This document shows, one piece after another, positions 25,499-34,248 of a stretch of DNA of 64,000 bases. The DNA is from Mesorhizobium atlanticum. Its GTDB lineage: Bacteria; Pseudomonadota; Alphaproteobacteria; Rhizobiales; Rhizobiaceae. A program made the translations under genes and the position numbers. Position 1 is the first letter of the stretch. Each line of letters opens with the position of its first letter. The notes under the pieces were generated by a model. The model had not been told where the DNA came from. It saw only the letters and a program-made list of their open reading frames with translations, and searched no databases. The DNA is taken from assembly GCF_003289965.1 (NCBI RefSeq), contig NZ_QMBQ01000001.1, positions 868,001 through 932,000 on the forward strand. The letters are read 5' to 3'.

Positions 25499-26647
25499 TC
25501 AGAGACCGTAAAGAGCAAGCAGCTTGTGCATGCGTGCGGCCGCCAGTTCCGGATCCCCAAGCAGGCCGCATCCGTCGGCCAGCTTGAACACCTCCACGAA
25601 ATAGGGCAGCGGCCGCATCGACTGGGCGCCCGCGAGCATGATGAAATGATCCTGGAACCCATTCAGCCAGGCTAGGAACACGACCCCTGTCTTGTAATAT
25701 TGCGTGGGCGCTCGAAAGATCAGGCGCGCGAGCGGCACGGTCGGATCCAACGTCGCGTGGAAGCCTTGGATATCGCCCCGGCCGAGCCGATCGATGGCGT
25801 AGGCGGCGGCCGGCGCCAAAGGATCGAAGATGCCGAGAAGGGCATGCGAGACCCCCTGCTCGTCGCCCGCGATCAGCTCCGGATAATTGAAGTCGTCGCC
25901 GGTATACATCTTCACGCCGGCGGGCAGCCGGCGGCGCATCGCGATTTCCTTCTCCTTGTCGAGGAGCGAAATCTTGATGCCGTCGACCCTGGCGGTGTTG
26001 TTTCCGATAATCGCCAAGACCGTCTCGAGCGCGTCCTCGAAGCGGTCGGCTCCCCAGTAACCCTTGAGGGCCGGATCGAACATCTCTCCAAGCCAGTGCA
26101 GGATCACCGGCCTGTCGCAGCGCGCGAGCACATCGCCATAGACCGAAACATAATTGTCCGGCGAACGCGCCACGGCCGCCAGGGCCCGGCTGGCCATGAC
26201 GATCAATCTGCCGCCAACCTTCTGGATGGCCTCGATCTGCTCGAAATAGGCTCGGCGGACATCGTCGAGCGAACGTGCATCGGCCGGTCCGAGCTGGTCG
26301 GTGCCGGCGCCGTTGAAGACGAGCGCATCGGGCAGCTCGCTCCTGGTCCTGCGGATCAGTTCCAAGGCCGAAGGCCAGTCGAGGCCCATGCCACGCTGCG
26401 CGGTGTCCATCGCCTCGGCAATGCCGAGGCCGAGGCCGTGAAGATGGCGCCTGAATGCCATCGTGGCCTTCCAGTTAATGGCGGCAGGGCCGCCAGGATC
26501 GCCGGCACTGAAAGGATCCGCAACGACATGGGCCGCCGACAGCACGGTGCGTGGCGCATCGAGGGACAATCGCGCGGCCGGTATCGTCTTGCCCTGAAGC
26601 CGGTAGTCGGAAAGTCTTCCCGTGTTATCCGGCAGCTGGATGATCAT
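25499..26647 (-). CDS. DUF993 protein, dihydrodipicolinate-synthase-like aldolase fold
   Basis: The 382-aa protein resembles the DUF993 family, distant members of the DHDPS/NAL class I aldolase superfamily (GTDQLGPADARSL, VDGIKISLLDKEKE, MYTGDDFNYPELI). The Lys in DGIKISLLD is the candidate Schiff-base residue; the usual GxxGE motif is replaced by FNGAGTDQL. No characterised member is known to me. Placement between an SDR and a TIM-barrel isomerase suggests cleavage or condensation of a keto-acid intermediate, which is inference. Confidence 0.75.
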   Translation of the reverse strand: MIIQLPDNTGRLSDYRLQGKTIPAARLSLDAPRTVLSAAHVVADPFSAGDPGGPAAINWKATMAFRRHLHGLGLGIAEAMDTAQRGMGLDWPSALELIRRTRSELPDALVFNGAGTDQLGPADARSLDDVRRAYFEQIEAIQKVGGRLIVMASRALAAVARSPDNYVSVYGDVLARCDRPVILHWLGEMFDPALKGYWGADRFEDALETVLAIIGNNTARVDGIKISLLDKEKEIAMRRRLPAGVKMYTGDDFNYPELIAGDEQGVSHALLGIFDPLAPAAAYAIDRLGRGDIQGFHATLDPTVPLARLIFRAPTQYYKTGVVFLAWLNGFQDHFIMLAGAQSMRPLPYFVEVFKLADGCGLLGDPELAAARMHKLLALYGL

Positions 26648-26674
26648 GGCGTTCTCCCTGACGCTGCGCCGCGG

Positions 26675-27457
26675 TCAGAACCGTGGCACCAACATGCCCG
26701 CGTCGACGGCAATGACATGGCCGGTCGTATAGGGCAGCTCGCCCGTGGCGAGCGTCGCCATGACGCGACCGACATCTTCCGGCTTGCCGAGGCGGCGGAT
26801 CAATGTCAGCCCCTCCTCGTCGATGCGACGCTGGTAAGTCTCGCTGACCGCCCTGGTCATGGCCGTCTCGATCAGACCGGGCCTGATGTCGTAGACGGCG
26901 ATGTTCTCGCGACCCAAGCGGACGGCGAAGACCTGGCTGACCATCGCGGACCCGGCCTTGGACACGCAATATTCGGCGCGCGGCTCGGCCACCGCCGTGG
27001 CATTGGAGGAAGAGACATTGATCAGGCTGTAGAAGCGGCCGTCATCGCGCTTGCGGGCAAGCAGCCGCCTGGCCCAACGCTGCGACAGGAAGAACTGCGC
27101 CTTCGTGTTGATTGCCTGGCAGCGGTCGTAGCTCTCCTCGGTCACGTCGAGCGGGTCGCCGCGCGAGATGACCGACACGCCGGCATTGTTGATCAGCGTC
27201 GACAGAGGACCGATCACAGCCTCGGCTGCATCAAGCATATCCTCGTGGCCGCCGAGATCGGCGACGTCGCCCGCGACACGCGCGACCGGAACGCCGAGCG
27301 CAGCGACTGCGGCTTCGGCGGATTTCAATTCCTCGTCATCGGCCGGACCGTTGAGCGCCACGCCGAATCCGCGCCGGGCGAGCTCCAATGCCGCCGCCAG
27401 CCCGATGCCGCGGCTCGATCCCGTGACGAACGCCGCATGATGCGATCCGGCACTCAC
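26675..27457 (-). CDS. Short-chain dehydrogenase/reductase
   Basis: The 260-aa protein starts with GTG overlapping the acyl-CoA dehydrogenase stop (GTGA). It has the classical SDR set: TGSSRGIGLAAALE (cofactor), NNAGV near residue 92, a Ser-rich strand NVSSSNA, and YCVSK (catalytic Tyr/Lys). Three residues separate the glycines in a pattern common to NADP or NAD users. In this setting it may act as the 3-hydroxyacyl-CoA dehydrogenase, the step missing from the rest of the operon, or oxidise a free sugar acid. Confidence 0.88.
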   Translation of the reverse strand: MSAGSHHAAFVTGSSRGIGLAAALELARRGFGVALNGPADDEELKSAEAAVAALGVPVARVAGDVADLGGHEDMLDAAEAVIGPLSTLINNAGVSVISRGDPLDVTEESYDRCQAINTKAQFFLSQRWARRLLARKRDDGRFYSLINVSSSNATAVAEPRAEYCVSKAGSAMVSQVFAVRLGRENIAVYDIRPGLIETAMTRAVSETYQRRIDEEGLTLIRRLGKPEDVGRVMATLATGELPYTTGHVIAVDAGMLVPRF

Positions 27458-28599
27458 GCCCGGGCTCCGTGCTTGAGGAGCTCGCGGGCGATGATCATGC
27501 GCTGGATCTGGTTGGTGCCTTCATAGATCTGCGTGATCTTGGCGTCCCGATAGAGGCGCTCGACCTCGAAGCCGCGTATGTAGCCGGACCCGCCGAAGAC
27601 CTGCACGGCATCGGCGGTGCGCGCCACGGCTATGTCTCCCGCGAAACATTTGGCGATCGAGCAGGCCTTGGTGGCATTTTCCCCCGCATCGATCTTCTCG
27701 GCGGCGCTGCGCACGAGCAGACGAGCCGCCTCGATGTCCTTCGCCATGTCGGCAAGCAGCCACTGCACGCCCTGGAAATCGGCAATCGGCTTGCCGAACT
27801 GGCGTCGCTGCTGGGCATAGTCGACCGCCGCCTCGAGCCCGGCCTGGGCAATGCCGACGGCCAGCGAGGCGATGCCGACACGCCCCTTGTCCAGCACGCT
27901 CATCATCATGTGGAAGCCACGGCCTTCTTCGCCCAGCAGCGCTTCAGGACCCAGGACGACATCGTTGAAATTGAGCGCGCCGACCTGGCTGGCCCGCTGC
28001 CCCATCTTATGTTCCTTCGGCCCGCGCTCTATTCCCTTGGCGTGCAGGTCGACGATGAAGATCGACATGCCGCGATGGCCCGCATCCTTGTCGGTGCGCG
28101 CCAGCACGAAACCGACGTCGGCGACCGGCGCGTTGTGGATCCAGATCTTGCCGCCGTTCAGCCGCCATCCATTCCCGTCGCGTGTCGCGGTGGTGCGTAT
28201 CCCGGAAACATCGGTGCCCGCTTCGGGCTCGGTGATGCAGTAGGCAGCCTTCTTCTCGGCGCGCATGGCAGGACCCAGCCACTGCTGCCGCTGCGCCTCG
28301 CTGCCATGCTGAACAAGCAAGGTGCTGATCAGCTCGACGAGGCCGCACTGATCGGCGACGGACGCATAGCCGCGCGACAACTCTTCCATCACCAGCGCGT
28401 AGGTAAGCGTGTCGAAGCCGGGGCCGCCCATGGACTCCGGAACGCCGATGCCGAAGAGACCGAGTTCCCCCATCTGCTCATATATCTCGCCAGGAAAGCG
28501 CTCATCCCGATCAAGCGCCTCGGCAACCGGACGAATGACATCCTCGGCAAACTGGCGCGCCATCTCGCGCACCTGCTGCTGCGTTTCACTCAGCGGCAC
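27454..28599 (-). CDS. Acyl-CoA dehydrogenase (short-chain type)
   Basis: The 381-aa FAD protein has the family signatures CITEPEAGTDVSG near residue 122 and QIYEGTNQIQR at the end, with Glu360 as the catalytic base in the usual C-terminal position. It introduces a 2,3 double bond into an acyl-CoA and passes electrons to ETF. It is the first gene of the minus-strand operon; a perfect copy of the shared operator lies 16 bases before its start. Presence in a sugar-importer regulon is unusual. Confidence 0.9.
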   Translation of the reverse strand: MPLSETQQQVREMARQFAEDVIRPVAEALDRDERFPGEIYEQMGELGLFGIGVPESMGGPGFDTLTYALVMEELSRGYASVADQCGLVELISTLLVQHGSEAQRQQWLGPAMRAEKKAAYCITEPEAGTDVSGIRTTATRDGNGWRLNGGKIWIHNAPVADVGFVLARTDKDAGHRGMSIFIVDLHAKGIERGPKEHKMGQRASQVGALNFNDVVLGPEALLGEEGRGFHMMMSVLDKGRVGIASLAVGIAQAGLEAAVDYAQQRRQFGKPIADFQGVQWLLADMAKDIEAARLLVRSAAEKIDAGENATKACSIAKCFAGDIAVARTADAVQVFGGSGYIRGFEVERLYRDAKITQIYEGTNQIQRMIIARELLKHGARA

Positions 28600-28614
28600 G
28601 GCCGACCTCCCTAT

Positions 28615-28630
28615 GTAACTATCTAGTTAC
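28615..28630. promoter_or_regulatory. Perfect inverted-repeat operator before acyl-CoA dehydrogenase
   Basis: GTAACTATCTAGTTAC has perfect 7-bp arms around a 2-bp centre. It is the best copy of the motif also seen at 22128, 28729 and, weakly, 12146. The length and symmetry suit a TetR dimer. Confidence 0.7.
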
Positions 28631-28700
28631 TCCTACGCCGGAATCGTCGCCGGCGTCAAGCGGCGGACTTCGCGTCGCGACGCGTTGCCGTTACAAGTGC

Positions 28701-28744
28701 TTGCGGCGCCGCGAGGACTTAAATATAAATAACCAGTTAGTTAC
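28701..28744 (+). promoter_or_regulatory. Promoter with overlapping operator before the second AKR
   Basis: TTGCGG (28701-28706) and TATAAA (28724-28729) are separated by 17 bases, a good sigma-70 type arrangement. ATAACCAGTTAGTTAC (28729-28744) follows at once; its arms fit the shared motif GTAACTAnnTRGTTAY in the reverse direction. A protein bound here would cover the -10 end and start site, which argues for repression. Confidence 0.6.
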
Positions 28745-28759
28745 TAATGGAGGAATATC

Positions 28760-29776
28760 ATGAAACCGTCTGACAAGCGCGTATTCGGCCGGTCCGGCCT
28801 CAACGTCACGGCCTTCGCGTTCGGAACCGCTCCTATCGGCAATTTCCTTCAGCCCATAGACGAGCGGACGGCGGATGCCATGATTCAGACCGCCTGGGAC
28901 GCGGGCATACGTTTCTACGACACGGCGCCGATGTACGGCCACGGCCTTTCGGAACTGCGGGCCGGGTATTCGCTGCGCTGGAAGAAGCGCGACGAGTTCG
29001 TCCTCGCCAGCAAGGTGGGCCGGGTGCTCAAGCCCGCGAAACGCTCCGAGATCGACTTCGCGCCGTGGTCGAACGCCGCGCCGAACACCATGAATTTCGA
29101 TTACTCCTACGACGGCACAATGCGGTCGTTCGAGGATTCGCTGCAGCGCCTGGCGCTCGAACATATCGACATGCTGTTCATCCACGACATCGATCGGTTC
29201 ACCCGTGGAGACGAACAGCCGGAGGTCTTCCGGCAGGCGATGGATGGCTGCTGGCGGGCATTGGAGAAACTGCGCTCGGAAGGCGTCGTGAAGGCGATCG
29301 GCGTTGGGGTCAACGAATGGCAGGTTTGCCACGAGGCGCTGAAGCAGCGCGACTTCGACTGCTTCCTGCTGGCGGGACGCTATACGCTGCTCGAACAGGA
29401 AGCCCTCGACGAGTTCCTGCCGCTTTGCGTCGAGCGCGGCGCGGCGGTGCTGGTCGGCGGAGGCTTCAATTCCGGCATCTTGGCCACAGGCGCCATTCCC
29501 GGCGCAAAGCACAATTATTCACCGGCGCCAAAACCGATCATGGAGAAAGTGGCAAAGATCGAAGAGGTCTGCCGCGCGCATGGCGTGCCGCTGCCGGCTG
29601 CCGCCTTGCAGTTCGTGGTGGCGCACCCGGCCATCCCGTCCTTCTGCGCCGGCACCCGTACCGTCCAGCAACTCGAGCAGAACCTCGCATGGTTCAGTTA
29701 CCCGATCCCCGGCGAGTTCTGGCAGGACCTGAAGAAGAACGGGCTGTTGCGGGAAGACGCTCCGGTGCCGGCATGA
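28760..29776 (+). CDS. Aldo/keto reductase, D-threo-aldose/L-fucose dehydrogenase-like
   Basis: The 338-aa protein has the AKR tetrad: Asp and Tyr in FYDTAPMYGHGLSE (near 52-65), Lys in LASKVGR and His in MLFIHDID. The GHGLSE segment and the extended FAPWSNAAPN region are typical of the D-threo-aldose/pyridoxal dehydrogenase branch, which oxidises the anomeric carbon of aldoses to lactones. A GGAGGA site precedes the ATG. It is monocistronic, divergent from the acyl-CoA dehydrogenase operon, and has its own operator copy. Confidence 0.87.
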   Translation: MKPSDKRVFGRSGLNVTAFAFGTAPIGNFLQPIDERTADAMIQTAWDAGIRFYDTAPMYGHGLSELRAGYSLRWKKRDEFVLASKVGRVLKPAKRSEIDFAPWSNAAPNTMNFDYSYDGTMRSFEDSLQRLALEHIDMLFIHDIDRFTRGDEQPEVFRQAMDGCWRALEKLRSEGVVKAIGVGVNEWQVCHEALKQRDFDCFLLAGRYTLLEQEALDEFLPLCVERGAAVLVGGGFNSGILATGAIPGAKHNYSPAPKPIMEKVAKIEEVCRAHGVPLPAAALQFVVAHPAIPSFCAGTRTVQQLEQNLAWFSYPIPGEFWQDLKKNGLLREDAPVPA

Positions 29777-29923
29777 GCGCCGACGCCCAGGGAAACCGCT
29801 CACAGGCTTCGGCGATCATTTCGAAACGCCCTCCAGGGACGTGACCGCGGCCAAGGACCGATCTCAAACCGGAAGCTGCGCGACGTCCTTCGGTTGCGGC
29901 AAGAGCATGACTGGCGAACCGAG

Positions 29924-29979
29924 TGAGCTGATCCTTGAGGGTCAGCTCAATGCCTGTCGCTCAAAAGCGAGCGGCGACA
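29924..29979. terminator. Two inverted repeats between convergent genes
   Basis: TGAGCTGA/TCAGCTCA (29924-29931, 29942-29949) and TGTCGC/GCGACA (29955-29960, 29974-29979) form two hairpins in the 207-base gap between the convergent AKR and enolase-superfamily genes. Neither has a strong U-run, so bidirectional termination is likely but unproven. Confidence 0.45.
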
Positions 29980-29983
29980 AAGT

Positions 29984-31183
29984 TCAGTCGAAGAAGCCAG
30001 CATCCTCTTCCTTGAGATATTTTCTCGCCGCCTCAGCGTCGATATCGAGGCCGAGCCCCGGCGCCTCCAGCAGGTCCACCATGCTGTCCTTCACGATCTG
30101 TTTCGGCAGGCCGACCACGAGGTCTTCCCACCAAGGGTCGGAGGCGCTCGGATATTCGAAGGCGATGTAGTTGGCGGGCAAGGTTGCGCAGACATTGATC
30201 AGCGCGCCGAGGCCGAGCAGGCCGTTGGCGGTGCCGTGAGGCGCCATCAGGATCGAGTGCATGTAAGCGTGCTCGGCGACCCACTTCAGCTCGGCGATGC
30301 CGCCTATATCGGCCGGATCGGGCCCGATGACGCGCACCGCCTGCGACTCGATCAGCTCCTTGAAATTGTGCCGCAGGTAGATCTGCTCGCCGGTATGGAT
30401 CGGTGTCGAGGTTGAGGTGGTCAGCTCGCGATAGGCTTGCGGATTGACCCAGGGCACATAGTCGCCGGTCAGCATGTCCTCCAGCCACATCAAATTGTAC
30501 TTCTCGACGGCGCGGGCGAATTTGATCGCGTCGGGCAGCATCCAGCCCGGGCCGCAGTCGAGCGCCAGGCTCACCTTGTCGCCCAGGACTTCCTTCATCG
30601 CCGCCACGCAGTCGAGCATGTGATTGAAACCGCGCTCGCTGATCACGCCCTGATCCATGGCGCCGTGATAGCCGGCCTTCTTCTGGGTCACGCCGTAGTG
30701 GAATCCCTCGATCGAGTCCTTCATGTTGGAGTGGAACGAGATGCCCTGCTTGACCATGAAGAAGTTCTGCGGCTGCTCCATCATCCATTTGACGTCGGCG
30801 GCGTAATCCTCCGGCCGGTCGCCCGAGCGCTTGCGGCGGATCGAGCCGTTATAGACGCGCACTTTGTCCCGGACCTTGCCGCCAAGCAATTTGTAGACCG
30901 GCACGCCCGCGGCCTTGCCGGCAATGTCCCACAGCGCGTGCTCGATGGCGCTCACCGCCGCGCCATAGGGCTTGAACGAGCCGCGCTGGCGGATCTTCAG
31001 CATCACCCGTTCGACGTCGGTCGGGTCCTCGCCGATCAGCGCCTCGCGGAAATGCAGCACGAAGGGTTTCAGATAGGTCTTCGTGTATTCGACCTCGCCC
31101 AGGCCATGGAGGCCCTCGTCGGTGACGATGCGGACAATCGGGTGCTTGCCGAGGACGGCGCAGCGCAGGTCGGTGATCTTCAT
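29984..31183 (-). CDS. Enolase-superfamily (MR/MLE) dehydratase or racemase 1
   Basis: The 399-aa protein has the capping domain followed by the barrel. Candidate metal ligands are Asp in LALDCGPG (near 209), Glu in MWLEDML and Glu in HTGEQIYL; a His in MAPHGT (near 315) could be the general acid/base. It is close in its C-terminus to the protein at 31619 (both have a WW-[ED]-D-x-V-x-GLPK-x-x-VKD pattern), so the two are paralogues. Members dehydrate or epimerise sugar acids. Last gene of the minus-strand half of the cluster. Confidence 0.85.
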   Translation of the reverse strand: MKITDLRCAVLGKHPIVRIVTDEGLHGLGEVEYTKTYLKPFVLHFREALIGEDPTDVERVMLKIRQRGSFKPYGAAVSAIEHALWDIAGKAAGVPVYKLLGGKVRDKVRVYNGSIRRKRSGDRPEDYAADVKWMMEQPQNFFMVKQGISFHSNMKDSIEGFHYGVTQKKAGYHGAMDQGVISERGFNHMLDCVAAMKEVLGDKVSLALDCGPGWMLPDAIKFARAVEKYNLMWLEDMLTGDYVPWVNPQAYRELTTSTSTPIHTGEQIYLRHNFKELIESQAVRVIGPDPADIGGIAELKWVAEHAYMHSILMAPHGTANGLLGLGALINVCATLPANYIAFEYPSASDPWWEDLVVGLPKQIVKDSMVDLLEAPGLGLDIDAEAARKYLKEEDAGFFD

Positions 31184-31191
31184 GACCGGTC

Positions 31192-31518
31192 CTATTTCAC
31201 AGACGAGAAAGCTGTCGGCGCGAGCAGCTGGCTACTGATATTTGCAATGATCTGCCCGTCGCGCTGGGACTCGTCGACGGCCCTATGCCATGCCGGATCG
31301 GTGACGAAAGCCGTCCATTTCGCCTCACGCTCGGCCAGCGATTCCCAGGCGAGCAAATAGGTGAGGCGATTGTTGTTTTCGCCGATCACCGTGGTGAAGA
31401 ACCCGGCTTGGCGGATGCCATGCCTCTCCCAGATGGCCAGCGTTTGTTCGGAAAAGCGCTTGAGCAAAGCCGGGAGCCTGCCCGGCAGGCAGTCATAGAT
31501 ACGCAGTTCATAGATCAT
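31192..31518 (-). CDS. NIPSNAP-family small protein
   Basis: The 108-aa protein begins MIYELRIYDCLPGRLPALLK and continues with LTYLLAWES and a W-x-x-F region, the dimeric alpha-beta barrel pattern of NIPSNAP. The ATG at 31518 is chosen because homologues start at this strand; the longer frame to 31689 covers the intergenic region. Molecular role is unclear in bacteria. It lies eight bases before the enolase-superfamily gene at 31183 and is probably co-expressed. Confidence 0.8.
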   Translation of the reverse strand: MIYELRIYDCLPGRLPALLKRFSEQTLAIWERHGIRQAGFFTTVIGENNNRLTYLLAWESLAEREAKWTAFVTDPAWHRAVDESQRDGQIIANISSQLLAPTAFSSVK

Positions 31519-31618
31519 CGTTTCGTCCGTTTCTCTCTTCGCCTCTCCCTTGGGAGAGGTCGCGAATGGTCGGTCGTTGGCCCTGCGAGCCTGAGGGAAT
31601 GAGAGCAGAGGGCCTGGG

Positions 31619-32977
31619 CTAACTCCAAGTCCGGTCCCAGCTATATTCATTGTCCCAGTGCTCGGTGGATTGCCATATCCCCGTGACACCGGGCTGCAGA
31701 TGCTGGCTGATCACCTCGTCGACCACATCGTCTATGCCCAGTCCCGGTCTGTCGGACACGGTGATGAAGCCGTCCTTGACGAGCGGCTTGGGAAGGCCCG
31801 TGACGATGTCGTCCCACCAATCGACATCGGCGGAATGGTATTCGAGCGCCATGAAGTTTTCGGTCGCGGTCGCGACATGCGCCGCGGCCATCGCGGCGAT
31901 CGGGCTTTCGGCCATGTGGATCGCCATAGCGACACCGTGGTCCTGCGCCATGTCGCCGATCTTCTTGGTCTCCAGGATGCCGCCGCTGGTGAGGAGGTCC
32001 GGGTGGATTATGGAGACACCGCCGCTCTTCAGCAGAGGCTCGAAGCTCTCCTTGAGGTAGATGTCCTCGCCGGTGCAGATCGGCACCGAGGTCGCCTGCT
32101 GCAATTGCCGGTATTGCTCGGTGTACTGCCAGGGGATCACATCCTCGAGCCAGGCAGGGACATATTTCTCGATACGGCGCGACAGGCGGATGCCATCCTG
32201 CAGCGAGATGTGGCCGACATGGTCGATGGCTAAGGGAATCTCATAGCCGATGACCTCGCGGACCTCGTGGATATATTGCTCGAGCAGGTCGATGCCCTTT
32301 TCGGTGAAATGCAGGCCCGTGAACGGGTGCTGCACATTCTGCGCATCGTAAGCGAGATTGCGGGCCTTGCGCTCCGCGAGCGTGCCGCCGCGGCCGCGCG
32401 GATTGGCGTGAAAGCCTTCGAGCGCGCCGGCCGGCGCTGTGACAGCGCCCGGAATGTGGGCGATTTGCATCAGGCCCAGATCCATCTTGAGGAAGGTGAA
32501 GCCGCGCTCCATGCGCGCCTTGAGGCGCTTGCCGGTTTCGGTGCCGCTCGGCCTCTCGGCGTCAGTATCGCAATAGACGCGCACCTGGTCGCGAAACCTG
32601 CCGCCCAGCATCTGGTAGATCGGGACGCCATAGGCCTTGCCGGCAAGATCCCAGATCGCGATCTCGACCGCCGACACGCCGCCGCCCTGCCGGCCATGGC
32701 CGCCGAACTGCTTGATACGGCGGAACAGCCGGTCGATATCGCAGGGGTTCTCGCCAAGCAGCCGGCTCTTCAGCATCAGCGCAAAGGAGGCGCTGGCGCC
32801 GTCGCGCACCTCGCCGAGCCCGACAATGCCCTGGTTGGTGTAGATCTTGAGTAGCGCCGAGGTGAAGGGCGCGCCGACGATCTCGGCCACCCGCATGTCG
32901 GTGATGCGAAGCTCGGACGGCCTGGAATTCGTGTTGATGCGATTGAGAGCCTCATCGGCTCCGTCCGTCTTTGGCAT
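31619..32977 (-). CDS. Enolase-superfamily (MR/MLE) enzyme 2
   Basis: The 452-aa protein starts at an ATG after GAGGAC; the open frame to 33418 overlaps the next gene and is a shadow. It has a longer N-terminal segment than its neighbours. Candidate ligands are Asp in LAIDHVGH (near 250), Glu in AWLEDVIP (near 278) and Glu in CTGEDIYL (near 305), with His in AIHMAES. The His within DHVGH may be a second acid/base. Paralogue of the protein at 29984. Substrate likely a sugar acid. Confidence 0.84.
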   Translation of the reverse strand: MPKTDGADEALNRINTNSRPSELRITDMRVAEIVGAPFTSALLKIYTNQGIVGLGEVRDGASASFALMLKSRLLGENPCDIDRLFRRIKQFGGHGRQGGGVSAVEIAIWDLAGKAYGVPIYQMLGGRFRDQVRVYCDTDAERPSGTETGKRLKARMERGFTFLKMDLGLMQIAHIPGAVTAPAGALEGFHANPRGRGGTLAERKARNLAYDAQNVQHPFTGLHFTEKGIDLLEQYIHEVREVIGYEIPLAIDHVGHISLQDGIRLSRRIEKYVPAWLEDVIPWQYTEQYRQLQQATSVPICTGEDIYLKESFEPLLKSGGVSIIHPDLLTSGGILETKKIGDMAQDHGVAMAIHMAESPIAAMAAAHVATATENFMALEYHSADVDWWDDIVTGLPKPLVKDGFITVSDRPGLGIDDVVDEVISQHLQPGVTGIWQSTEHWDNEYSWDRTWS

Positions 32978-33033
32978 GATTTGTCCTCGTTCCGCTGGGA
33001 GTGGCCCCGCCCGCCGCGCCTGCTTAAGCAGTG

Positions 33034-34200
33034 CTAGCCGAGTTCGATCTCGTGGGCCTGCAGGTAGTCGCGGTTCATCTCGACACCGAGGCCCGGCTTC
33101 GACGTCAGCTTGAGGCTGCCGTTCGAAACGTCCAGCGGTCTGTCGATGAGATGATCGTATTTGGAGAGGTCCCACTCCGAGGTTTCGAGCTTGTAGAAGT
33201 TGGGAACGGTCATCATCACCTGCGCTCCCGCGACCACGTTGATCGGTCCGGCGGCGTCGTGCGGCGAGACCGGGACGTAATAGGCTTCGCACAGGGCGGA
33301 AATCTTCTTGAGCTCTGTGATGCCGCCGGTCCAGGTGACGTCGGGCATGATGTAGTCGGCGAGCCTGTTCTCGAGCACCGGCACGAAATCCCACTTCGTG
33401 TGGCCGCGCTCGCCCCATGAGATGGGGGCGCTGACCTTATCGCGCACCTGCTTGAGAGCGTTGAGGCTTTCGGGCGGACAGGGCTCCTCGAACCAGTCGA
33501 TCTGGCCGGCCTCCTCCAGGCTCCGGCAGAGGCGAATGGCGGTGGGAACGTCGAAGCGGCCATGCGCATCGATGAGAATATCGACATCAGGACCCGCCGT
33601 CTCACGGATGAGAGCCGTGAGCTCGGCGGCTTCACGCTCGTCCTTGCGGGTCATGCTGCCGTCGAGATAGCCGTCCCGCCTTTCGCGGGCCACGCCATCG
33701 ACGCTGGGGCCCTGGTGGGGGAACGGATCGAATTTGAGCCCGGTGTGGCCGGACTCCACGATGTCGCGAATTTCGCGGACTACCGCCTCCTTGCTGGTGA
33801 ATTTGGCCTGGTTGGGATGGGTGTATAGCGCGATTTCATCGCGCACCGGTCCGCCCAGCAGCTCGTAGATCGGCTTGCCGAGAACTTTGCCGCGGATATC
33901 CCAGAGCGCGATGTCGATGGCGCTCACACATTCCACGGCGGCGCCGCGGCTGCCCATATAGGTGAAGCTGCGGAAGACCTTGTGCCATAGATGCTCGATG
34001 CGCGCCGGATCCTCGCCTGCCACGGCAAGCCCGATCTGGCGGAGGATCGTGCACAGCGCGCGGTTGGCGAGCTTCGTCGTGGTGGTGATCTCGCCCCAGC
34101 CGCTGACCCCTTCGTCGGTCGTCACTTCGACGAACAGGTACTCTCCCCAGTAGGAAGCGTCGGATTTGATCAGCCATGGCCGAATGCTCGTGATCTTCAT
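33034..34200 (-). CDS. Enolase-superfamily enzyme 3, galactonate/mannonate dehydratase-like
   Basis: The 388-aa protein has the GalD-type set: DAHGR (near 210), FEEP (near 238), GERGHT (near 264) and SPHDA (His near 314). In this subgroup Asp-Glu-Glu bind magnesium and the barrel His acts as acid. It starts 48 bases after the GntR regulator stop, so it is the first enzyme of the minus-strand operon. The exact sugar acid is not readable. Confidence 0.87.
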   Translation of the reverse strand: MKITSIRPWLIKSDASYWGEYLFVEVTTDEGVSGWGEITTTTKLANRALCTILRQIGLAVAGEDPARIEHLWHKVFRSFTYMGSRGAAVECVSAIDIALWDIRGKVLGKPIYELLGGPVRDEIALYTHPNQAKFTSKEAVVREIRDIVESGHTGLKFDPFPHQGPSVDGVARERRDGYLDGSMTRKDEREAAELTALIRETAGPDVDILIDAHGRFDVPTAIRLCRSLEEAGQIDWFEEPCPPESLNALKQVRDKVSAPISWGERGHTKWDFVPVLENRLADYIMPDVTWTGGITELKKISALCEAYYVPVSPHDAAGPINVVAGAQVMMTVPNFYKLETSEWDLSKYDHLIDRPLDVSNGSLKLTSKPGLGVEMNRDYLQAHEIELG

Positions 34201-34248
34201 CTGAACTATCCTCTCTGAAACGGCCGAGCTGACGATATCGCGGATCAG

